64,000 nt of DNA, taken from Cellulomonas carbonis. Its GTDB lineage: Bacteria > Actinomycetota > Actinomycetes > Actinomycetales > Cellulomonadaceae. Positions 52,331 through 60,400 of this stretch are shown here, in pieces. Both the position numbers and the translations under genes were made by a program. The notes beneath the pieces were generated by a model. That model was not told the DNA's origin. It did not search any database and saw only the letters and a list, made by a program, of their open reading frames with translations. The stretch spans positions 434,001 to 498,000 of the forward strand of contig NZ_BMEB01000002.1 of the NCBI RefSeq assembly GCF_014636275.1, written 5' to 3'. Every line of letters starts with the position of its first letter. Position 1 is the first letter of the stretch.

Positions 52331-52365
52331 CGGCAGGGGCTCGCACCACCAGCGAGCCCCTGCCG
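52331..52365 (+). terminator. Intra-operon hairpin between aglE and aglF
   Basis: A perfect 14-bp stem (arms 52331-52344 and 52352-52365, CGGCAGGGGCTCGC and complement) with a 7-nt loop, 28 bp after the aglE stop and 86 bp before aglF. It probably stabilises the aglE message or partly terminates, giving more binding protein than permease. Confidence 0.75.
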
Positions 52366-52451
52366 CTCCGTGTCACCCAGGTCGTAGCGTGTGATGCGCG
52401 TCACCCGATCGGCCCCCACCAGGCGCAGGGCGCCCTTGCCCAGGAGTGCAC

Positions 52452-53480
52452 ATGGACTACCTCAGGGAATACTTCAGCTGGCTCTTCGGTGAGATCGGCG
52501 ACTTCCTGACGAACGCGACGACGACGCCGCACAAGCTCACGCTCATGGTCGTCGTGATCCTGCTGTTCGTGCTCGTCATGGGCGGCATCCTGTTCGCGGT
52601 CGACAAGCCCAAGCGGGTCCCGCGCTGGGCGGTCACCGCCGGGTTCGTCGGTCCCGCGATCCTCGCGGTGCTCTTCGGTCTCGTGTACCCCGCGATCCAG
52701 ACGATGATCACGTCGACGCAGAACCGGAACGGCACCGAGTTCGTCGGGATCGACAACTACATCACCGCGTTCACGAACCCCCAGTTCCAGGTCGTGCTCC
52801 GCAACACCGCGCTGTGGGTCATCCTCGTGCCGATCGTCTCGACGTTCATCGGCCTCGTCTACGCCGTCCTCGTCGACCGCACGCGGTTCGAGCGGCTGGC
52901 CAAGACGCTGATCTTCCTGCCCATGGCGATCTCGATGGTCGGCGCGTCGATCATCTGGCGGTTCGTCTACGAGTTCCGGCCGGCCGAGCGGCCGCAGATC
53001 GGTCTGCTCAACCAGCTGCTCGTGCTGCTCGGGCTCGACAGCCAGCAGTTCACGCTCAACCCGCCGACCAACACCTTCTTCCTCATCGCGGTCATGGTCT
53101 GGATCCAGACCGGCTTCGCGATGACGGTCCTCTCGGCCGCGATCAAGGCGATCCCCGACGACATCGTCGAGGCGGCACGCCTCGACGGCCTCTCGGGTGC
53201 GCGCATGTTCCGCTACATCACCGTGCCGAGCATCCGGCCCGCGCTCGTCGTCGTCCTGACGACCATCGCGATGGGCACGCTCAAGGTCTTCGACATCGTC
53301 CGCACGATGACCGGTGGCAACTACCAGACGTCCGTCATCGCGAACGAGTTCTACACGCAGAGCTTCCGCATCAACGAGCAGGGCCTCGGTGCGGCGCTCG
53401 CGGTGATCCTCTTCGTGCTCGTGATCCCGCTGGTCGTCTACAACATCCGCCAGATGCGACTCGCCGAGGAGATCCGATGA
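52452..53480 (+). CDS. aglF: Alpha-glucoside ABC transporter permease (AglF type)
   Basis: A 342-residue permease. It has an extra N-terminal helix (about 25-50, LTLMVVVILLFVLVMGGILF) before the usual six, a feature of the AglF group. The EAA loop is EAARLDGLSGARMFRYITVP. ATG at 52452 follows AGGAG by 5 nt; GTG 52446 overlaps that site and is less likely. Its stop overlaps the aglG start (ATGA). Confidence 0.9.
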   Translation: MDYLREYFSWLFGEIGDFLTNATTTPHKLTLMVVVILLFVLVMGGILFAVDKPKRVPRWAVTAGFVGPAILAVLFGLVYPAIQTMITSTQNRNGTEFVGIDNYITAFTNPQFQVVLRNTALWVILVPIVSTFIGLVYAVLVDRTRFERLAKTLIFLPMAISMVGASIIWRFVYEFRPAERPQIGLLNQLLVLLGLDSQQFTLNPPTNTFFLIAVMVWIQTGFAMTVLSAAIKAIPDDIVEAARLDGLSGARMFRYITVPSIRPALVVVLTTIAMGTLKVFDIVRTMTGGNYQTSVIANEFYTQSFRINEQGLGAALAVILFVLVIPLVVYNIRQMRLAEEIR

Positions 53481-54433
53481 CCACCACGCCCCTCCCCCCG
53501 CAGGGCGTCGCGGCGCGCGAGCCGGGCGAGACGGCACCGGAGGGTGCCGGCTCGGGCCGTCGCAACGGGCTCCAGCGCCGCGCGAGCATCGCGACGAAGA
53601 AGCTCAGCTCGCCGTGGGCCTCGCTCATCGCGGTCGTCATCGCGCTGCTGTGGACGACGCCGACCATCGGTCTGCTCGTCACGTCGTTCCGCCCGGAGAT
53701 CGACATCCGGTCGACGGGCTGGTGGACGATCTTCAGCAACCCGAGCTTCACGACGGCGAACTACGAGCAGGCGCTCTTCGGCGGCTCACAGAGCCTGTGG
53801 ACCGACCTCATCAACACGATCGTCATCACGCTGCCGGCGGTCGTCATCCCGATCAGCATCGCGCTGCTCGCGGCGTACGGGTTCGCGTGGATCGACTTCA
53901 AGGGCCGCAACTTCCTCTTCGTCGCGATCTTCGCGCTGCAGATCGTGCCGATCCAGGTGACGCTCATCCCGCTGCTGACGACCTACGTCGACCTCGGCAT
54001 CAACGGCACCTTCTGGTCGGTGTGGCTGTCGCACACGATGTTCGCGCTGCCCCTCGCGATCTTCCTGCTGCACAACTTCATGAAGGACATCCCGCCGTCG
54101 CTCGTCGAGGCCGCGCGCGTCGACGGCGCGGGCCACGTGAAGATCTTCTTCCGCGTGCTGCTCCCGCTGCTCGTGCCGGCGATCGCGTCGTTCGCGATCT
54201 TCCAGTTCCTCTGGGTCTGGAACGACCTGCTCGTCGCGCTGACCTTCGCGAGCGGCCTGCCGAACGTGCGGCCGCTGACCGTCCGGATCGCCGAGCTCGT
54301 CGGCTCGCGCGGCGGCGACTGGTTCCTGCTCTCGGCGGGTGCGTTCGTCTCGATGATCGTCCCGATGCTGGTGTTCCTGTTCCTCCAGCGCTACTTCGTC
54401 CGCGGTCTGCTGGCCGGCTCGGTCAAGGGCTGA
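53477..54433 (+). CDS. aglG: Alpha-glucoside ABC transporter permease (AglG type)
   Basis: A 318-residue permease with a polar N-terminal tail of about 45 residues and six helices. The EAA loop is EAARVDGAGHVKIFFRVLLP, and the RPEIDIRSTGWWTIFSNPSF periplasmic stretch is typical of AglG. ATG at 53477 overlaps the aglF stop by 4 bp. It is the last gene of the operon; a strong hairpin follows after 21 bp. Confidence 0.92.
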   Translation: MTTTPLPPQGVAAREPGETAPEGAGSGRRNGLQRRASIATKKLSSPWASLIAVVIALLWTTPTIGLLVTSFRPEIDIRSTGWWTIFSNPSFTTANYEQALFGGSQSLWTDLINTIVITLPAVVIPISIALLAAYGFAWIDFKGRNFLFVAIFALQIVPIQVTLIPLLTTYVDLGINGTFWSVWLSHTMFALPLAIFLLHNFMKDIPPSLVEAARVDGAGHVKIFFRVLLPLLVPAIASFAIFQFLWVWNDLLVALTFASGLPNVRPLTVRIAELVGSRGGDWFLLSAGAFVSMIVPMLVFLFLQRYFVRGLLAGSVKG

Positions 54434-54454
54434 GCTCCGCACCGCCGCGCACGA

Positions 54455-54490
54455 CGACGGCCTCGCACCCAGCCGGGTGCGGGGCCGTCG
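54455..54490 (+). terminator. Terminator of the agl operon
   Basis: A 16-bp stem (arms 54455-54470 and 54475-54490, one G-U pair) with a 4-nt loop, immediately upstream of the next promoter. Confidence 0.9.
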
Positions 54491-54513
54491 CGCTGCGGTC
54501 GTAGCCTTGCGCG

Positions 54514-55410
54514 GTGACGTCAGCCCCCGCCCGCGCACTCGGTCGGGTGCCGGCCCCGGCGATCTTCGTGGTGTCGGGCCTGACGCAGTACGTCGGCGCG
54601 GCCCTCGCCGTGGGGCTCTTCGACCGGATCCCCGCCCCGGCGGTGGCGTGGCTGCGCGTCGTCGTCGCCGCGCTCGTCCTGCTGGCGTGGCGGCGGCCCT
54701 GGCGTCGCACGTGGACGCGCCGCGACCTCGGTGCGGCGGTCGCGTTCGGCACGTGCCTCGCGGCGATGAACGTGACGTTCTACGTCGCGATCGACCACCT
54801 CCCGCTCGGGACCGCGGTCGCGATCGAGTTCGTGGGCCCGGTCGTCGTCGCCGCGGTGACCGGGTCGGGCGCGCGCGAGCGGTGGGGCATCGCGCTCGCC
54901 GCCGCGGGGGTCGTGCTCCTCGCGGGGGTCACCCTCGGCGCGGGCGGTCCCGGTGTCGCCGTCGGGCTCGTCGCGATCCTCGCCGCGGCCGCGTTCTGGG
55001 CCGGCTACATCGTCCTCGGGCGACGCGTCGCGGTCCGCGGCGACGGCGTGACGACGCTGGCCGTCGCGATGGCCGCGGGCGGGCTCGTCACCGCACCCCT
55101 CCTCGTCGGACCGGCCGCGCCCGTGCTCGGGTCGTGGACGCTGCTCGCGGCCGTCGTGGGCGTCGCGGTCCTGTCGTCGGTCATCCCCTACGCGCTCGAG
55201 CAGGTCGTGCTCAGGCGCGTCGGCGCCGCGGTCTTCGCGATCCTCCTCGCGCTGCTCCCGGCGACGGCCGCGGTGGTCGGCGCGGTCGTGCTGCGGCAGT
55301 GGCCGCACCCGCTCGAGCTCGTCGGGCTCGTGCTGGTCTCGGCGGCCATCGCGCTGACGTCGCTGCGCCGACGCCCCGCCGTCCCCGCCGAGCCGCCGGC
55401 GACCGCCTGA
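54514..55410 (+). CDS. EamA-family transporter (RhtA-like exporter)
   Basis: A 298-residue inner-membrane protein with about ten helices in two EamA repeats. QYVGAALAVGLFDRIPAPAV, AAMNVTFYVAIDHLPLGTAV and the VIPYALEQVVLRRVGAAVFA stretch are characteristic of RhtA-type threonine/homoserine exporters. GTG at 54514 is 6 nt after TAGCCT (54502-54507), so the mRNA is probably leaderless. It is a single gene, convergent with bpa. Confidence 0.88.
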   Translation: MTSAPARALGRVPAPAIFVVSGLTQYVGAALAVGLFDRIPAPAVAWLRVVVAALVLLAWRRPWRRTWTRRDLGAAVAFGTCLAAMNVTFYVAIDHLPLGTAVAIEFVGPVVVAAVTGSGARERWGIALAAAGVVLLAGVTLGAGGPGVAVGLVAILAAAAFWAGYIVLGRRVAVRGDGVTTLAVAMAAGGLVTAPLLVGPAAPVLGSWTLLAAVVGVAVLSSVIPYALEQVVLRRVGAAVFAILLALLPATAAVVGAVVLRQWPHPLELVGLVLVSAAIALTSLRRRPAVPAEPPATA

Positions 55411-55466
55411 GGCCGTCGACCGGCCCCGGTGCGCGGAGCAGTGGGAGCCGCCGGCCGGGGTGGTCG

Positions 55467-56078
55467 TCAGAGGTACTGGCCGGGGTGCCGCTCCTCGCGC
55501 ACGGGACCCGCGCCGGGCTCGGCGCCGCCGGGTGCGACCGCGGCGCCCGGCGGGAGCGAGCCCGGGGGCAGCGCGCGACGCATCTGCGCGAGCTGGGCCT
55601 GCGTCGACATCTGCTGCGCGACGAGTGCCGTCTGGAGGCCGTGGAAGAGGCCCTCGAGCCACCCGACGAGCTGCGCCTGCGCGACGCGCAGCTCGGCGTC
55701 GCTCGGGTTCCCGTCGTCGGAGAAGGGGAGCGTGATGCGGCGCAGCTCGGCGACGAGGTCGTCGGACAGACCCTCCTCGAGCTCCCGGAGAGAGCGGTCG
55801 TGCACCTCGGCGAGGCGACCGCGCGCGGCCTCGTCCAGGGGTGCGCTGCGGACCTCCTCGAGCAGCTGCTTGACCATCGTGCCGATGCGCATGACCTTCG
55901 CGGGCGACCCGCTGAACAGCGAGTCGGGCACCGACCCGCGGCCGCGCCCCGGGGTCGACCCCTCCTCGGTGACGTCGTCGGCCGGGTCCGCGTGGTCGCC
56001 CCGGCGAGCGTCGGGCGCGTCGGCCACGGTGGGCGCGTCGCGGTCGTCGTCGGCAGGACGGGGGAGGCTCTCGCTCAT
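55467..56078 (-). CDS. bpa: Bacterial proteasome activator (Bpa/PafE)
   Basis: A 203-residue ATP-independent activator that opens the 20S proteasome gate. After an acidic disordered N-terminus, a four-helix region (about 65-165: SPAKVMRIGTMVKQLLEEVR, DEAARGRLAEVHDRSLRELE, AELRVAQAQLVGWLEGLFHG) forms the ring subunit. The last residues are GQYL, the conserved motif that docks in the proteasome alpha-ring pocket. The start is ATG at 56078. This implies a proteasome and Pup system elsewhere in the genome. It is a single gene, convergent with the RhtA-like gene. Confidence 0.93.
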   Translation of the reverse strand: MSESLPRPADDDRDAPTVADAPDARRGDHADPADDVTEEGSTPGRGRGSVPDSLFSGSPAKVMRIGTMVKQLLEEVRSAPLDEAARGRLAEVHDRSLRELEEGLSDDLVAELRRITLPFSDDGNPSDAELRVAQAQLVGWLEGLFHGLQTALVAQQMSTQAQLAQMRRALPPGSLPPGAAVAPGGAEPGAGPVREERHPGQYL

Positions 56079-56180
56079 CCACCCATCATGGTCACAGCCT
56101 CCGACGTGCGGCACAGCGAGGCGTGCGGCCCCGACGCGCGTGCGCCTGCCGCAGGACCCGCGACCGCGTCCCGCGGGGCG

Positions 56181-57224
56181 TCACGGCACGAGCAGGACCT
56201 TGCCGAACACGTCGCCCGACGCGAGCGCCTCGTGCGCGCGCGCCGCGTCCGCGAGCGGGACGCGCTCGTGGACGACCGGCCGGATCGCGCCCGAGGCGAC
56301 GAGCGGCCACACGTCGCGCGCGACGCCGGCCACGATCGCCGCCTTCTCCGCGGGCGGACGTGAGCGCAGCGTCGTGCCGAGCACCGTCGCGCGGCGCGTG
56401 AGGAGCAGCCCGAGGTCGAGCTCGCCCCGCCGGCCGCGCTGCATGCCGATCACGGCGAGCCTGCCGCCCGTCGCGAGGCTCCGCAGGTTGCGGTCGAGGT
56501 AGGCCGCGCCGACGACGTCGAGGACGACGTCGGCACCGCGTCCGTCGGTCGCGGCGCGCACCGCCTCGACGAAGTCCTCGCTGCGGTGGTCGACGACGAC
56601 GTCGGCCCCGAGCGTGCGGCACCGCTCGGTCCGTGCCGGGCCGCCGGCGGTGGTCACGACCGACGCGCCGACCGCCGCGCCGTACTGCACCGCGAAGGAG
56701 CCCACGCCGCCCGAGCCGCCGTGCACGAGCAGCCACTCGCCCGGCGAGAGGCGCGCCGCGGTGAGCGTCGACCAGACCGTGCACGCGGCCTCGGGCAGCG
56801 CCGCCGCGTCGACGAGGTCCACGCCGGCGGGCACGGGGAGGACCTGCTCGGCACGGACGACGACCTGGTCCGCGTAGCCTCCCCCGTCGAGCAGCGCCAC
56901 GACCTCGTCGCCGACGCGGGGTCGCCACCGCGCGCCGTCGTCGTCCGTGGAGGGTCCGGCCCCGCCTCCCGCGCCGGCCCTCGCCACGTCGTCGTCGACG
57001 CCCGCCCCGAGCGCCACGACCCGGCCGGACACCTCGAGGCCCGGCCAGGCGGGCGCGCCGTCGGGCGGTGGGTACAGCCCCTGGCGCTGGAGCAGGTCCG
57101 CGTTGTTGACCCCCGCGGCCGCGACCCGGAGCAGGACCTCGCCCGGTCCGGGCCGCAGGTCCGGGGCCTCCCGGAGCACGAGCTGCTCGGGTCCGCCGGG
57201 GGCGCTGATCTCGACCAGAAACAT
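56181..57224 (-). CDS. NAD(P)H-quinone oxidoreductase (zinc-free MDR, PIG3-like)
   Basis: A 347-residue medium-chain reductase. GEVLLRVAAAGVNNADLLQR and LYPPPDGAPAWPGLEVSGRV are typical of the PIG3 group. The NADPH-binding turn is LVHGGSGGVGSFAVQYGAAV, and the C-terminal end is SGDVFGKVLLVP. No zinc ligands are seen. It has a 25-residue Gly/Asp-rich insertion near 75-100. It reduces quinones with NADPH in the cytosol. ATG at 57224 is preceded by AACACT at 7 nt, possibly a weak leaderless promoter. It is divergent from the conservon. Confidence 0.9.
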   Translation of the reverse strand: MFLVEISAPGGPEQLVLREAPDLRPGPGEVLLRVAAAGVNNADLLQRQGLYPPPDGAPAWPGLEVSGRVVALGAGVDDDVARAGAGGGAGPSTDDDGARWRPRVGDEVVALLDGGGYADQVVVRAEQVLPVPAGVDLVDAAALPEAACTVWSTLTAARLSPGEWLLVHGGSGGVGSFAVQYGAAVGASVVTTAGGPARTERCRTLGADVVVDHRSEDFVEAVRAATDGRGADVVLDVVGAAYLDRNLRSLATGGRLAVIGMQRGRRGELDLGLLLTRRATVLGTTLRSRPPAEKAAIVAGVARDVWPLVASGAIRPVVHERVPLADAARAHEALASGDVFGKVLLVP

Positions 57225-57235
57225 GGTCAGAAGTG

Positions 57236-57294
57236 TTGCAGGCGGGTGAAAACGCGCCGCTAGGGTGTGCTCGGCCACAGGTAGTTGGCCCAAC
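57236..57294 (+). promoter_or_regulatory. Candidate conservon promoter
   Basis: TTGCAG (57236-57241), a 19-bp spacer and TAGGGT (57261-57266) precede the sensor gene, leaving a leader of about 140 nt. A small palindrome GTTGGCCCAAC stands at 57284-57294, just after the likely start, and may be an operator. Confidence 0.45.
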
Positions 57295-57413
57295 ACCCTC
57301 ATGCTCGGCCGGTTCCGCGCCGATGTGTCTCGGACGGCAGCGCTGCACCCTGTGGGCTGCCGTCGTCCAGCACCACGCGCGGTGGCGCACCAACGCGCAG
57401 TGAAGGAGACACC

Positions 57414-60400
57414 ATGCTTCGCAGGTTGGGCATCCGCGGGAAGGTCCTCGCGGCGCTCTCCGTGCCCGTCCTCGTGCTCTTCGCGCTCGCCGGCACCATC
57501 TCGATGCAGTCCATCGAGGACGTGCGGGTGGCGCGGACCGTGACCGAGCTGCTCGGTGCCCTCGACAAGGCGCGTGACCTCACGCGTGCGCTCCAGGCGG
57601 AGCGGTCGGCGACGCTGTCGTTCGTCACGGCGGAGGGTGCGGAGCGGCTCGACCTGCGAAGCGAGCTGAGCACCGTGCGTGCGTCCACCGACGCCGCGAT
57701 CGGTGCCGCCAACCGCGCCGCGAACGGGATCGACCTCGACCAGCTCGACCCGGTCGTCAACCGCGCCGTCACCGGCCTGCAGGACCAGATGTCCGCGCTC
57801 GACGACCTGCGCCGCGCCGTCGACGCCGACCGACTGAGCATGCGCAACGCCTACGTCGGGTACGTCCAGGTCGCCGAGCGCGTGACCGGCTTCCCGGCCG
57901 TCGTGGCCGAGTCGCTCGACGACCGGCGCCTCGCGACGATCATCGCCGCCCAGACCGACGTCATGCTGCTCGTCGAGGACTTCCGGCAGGAGCAGGTGCT
58001 CGGCCGCGAGATCCTCGAGGGCGAGCGCGGTGTCGCCGAGGTCAACCTGCTCGGCAACCTCTTCCCGTCGACCAACGTCCAGCAGGAGGCCGCGACGCTC
58101 GGCGTCGCGCAGCTCGAGCTCGGCGAGCGCGTCGTCGTGCCCCAGATCCCGCTCGGCGGTGGCACCTACGGCGACATCCGCCTCATGGCGCAGTCCGGTG
58201 CCAGCAACTTCGCGACGTTCACGACCCCCGAGAAGTGGGTCGAGCTCGCCAACGAGCACATCACCACCTACGACCCGGTCCTGAACGAGCTGCGCGCCGC
58301 TGCCGTCGTGCGAGCCAAGGCCACGGCCGACGCGGCCCTGCGGACCGCGGCGCTCACGATCACCCTGACCCTGCTCGCGGTGACGGTCTCCGTCGTCGTC
58401 GCGCTCGCCATCGCGCGCCGGATCGTCGAGCCCGTCCGTCGCCTCACGGCGGCGGCGGCGTCGGTGCGCGACCAGCTCCCGAAGCTCGTCGAGCAGGTCG
58501 CCGTCCCCGGACAGGGACCCGACCTCACGCTCGCCCGCATCCCCGTCGACTCCCAGGACGAGATCGGTCGCCTCGCCGAGACGTTCAACCAGGTGAACGA
58601 GACGACCATCGAGGTCGCCCAGGAGCAGGCCGCGCTGCGTGCCTCGATCGCGGAGATGTTCGTCAACGTCGCGCGCCGCGACCAGGTCCTCCTCAACCGC
58701 CAGCTGTCCTTCATCGACGCCCTCGAGCGCTCCGAGGAGGACCCGGCGACGCTCGCCGACCTGTTCCGCCTCGACCACCTCGCGACCCGGATGCGCCGCA
58801 ACGCCGAGTCGCTCCTCGTCCTCGCGGGCATCGACACGGGCCGCCGCCTGCGCGAGCCCATCCCGCTCTCCGACGTGATCCGGACCGCCTCGTCCGAGAT
58901 CGAGCACTACGAGCGCGTCCAGCTCGACCTCCCGGTCGACCCGCTCATGCTCGGCCACGTCGCGCTGCCCACCGCGCACCTCCTCGCCGAGCTGCTCGAG
59001 AACGCCACCGTGTTCTCGGACCCCGGCACGCCGGTGCACGTCTCGACGGGCCTCGACGACACGCACGCGATCATCACCGTGCTCGACCAGGGCCTCGGCA
59101 TGACCGCCGCCGAGCTCGCCGAGGCGAACGACAAGATCCGTACGACCTCCGCGAGCGACGTCGTCGGTGCGCAGCGCCTCGGCCTCTTCGTGGTCGGCCG
59201 CATCGCCGGCCGCCTCGGCGCCCGCGTCGAGCTCGGCCTGGGGCCGGACGGCACGGGCACGCTCGCGACGATCCGCATCCCCGTCGTCCTGTTCGTCGAC
59301 ACGGCCTCGCTGCCGCAGACGGCGCCCCTCCAGGCGGCCGTGCACCAGCCCGAGAGCTTCGCGCTCCCGGAGGAGGCCGCGGCCGTCGTCCACGACACCG
59401 CGTTCGCCCCGCTGCCCGACGGCGTGCAGGACGTCGCGCCCGGGAGCCTCGGCTCGGTCGAGAACCCGGCCGAGGAGGTCGACCTCGCCGCGCTCACGGA
59501 CGGCCAGACCGGTCTCGGCCTGCCGCGACGCCGCTCGCGCGGCGCCGACGCCGAGGCCCCGGCTCCCAGCGCGAGCTACCGCGAGCAGGACGACGCCGCC
59601 GCGGCGCCGTCGATCCCGCTCGCCCCCGCACCCGAGGCGCTCGCCGGTGCCGCCGGCGTGCCCGTCGAGGAGACGTGGGCGCCGCCCGTCGTCCAGAACG
59701 CCGCGCCGCTCGCGGTGCGCCGCCGCGAGGAGCCGCAGGAGCAGACGTCCGCGTCCGGCCTGCCGACCCGCACGCCCGCGCAGCCGTCGACCGGGCTGCC
59801 CACCCGCACGCCCGCCGCGGCCGCGGGCTGGCAGCCGTCCGGCCAGGAGCCGACCACCGCGACGGGCCCGCTGCCGACGCGCGGCGGCTCCGACCTCCCG
59901 GTCCGCGGTGCGTCGTCCGACCTGCCCGTCCGCGGCGCCGCCTCCGGTCTCCCGGTCCGGACGTCGTCCGCGCCCCAGGTACCGGTCGCTCCCGCGGCGA
60001 CCGCGTCGGGCCCCGTCGCGGCGCCCGAGTCGCGTGCCGCGATGTTCAGCGGCTTCCGCTCGCGCCGCGCCGAGCTGGCCGCCGCCGCCATCCACCAGGT
60101 CGAGAGCGACACGCCCGTGCGCGCCTCGGGCGACGGCGCGGACCGCCTCGCGGCCGCCGCGGCCGGTGCCGCGGCGTTCTTCGGCCGCTCGGGCCGGGAC
60201 GAGACGTCCGCCCAGGAGCCGCCGGCCCCCGAGGTCCCCGCGTTCGTCGTGCCGCAGCTCGTGGAGGACGACGACGCCCCGGCGCAGCACGAGGTCGCGA
60301 CGCAGGGCGCCACCCAGGGCGCCACCCAGGGCGCCGCAGAGGCCGCCGTCGAGTGGTCGGCCGAGCAGCCCGAGGTGGACGCCGGGCAGCACGCCCTCGC

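Noticed and set aside
57285..57413. Upstream extension of the conservon sensor gene
   Set aside because: ATG at 57414 has GAAGGAG and starts the conserved membrane N-terminus; the extension is low-complexity.
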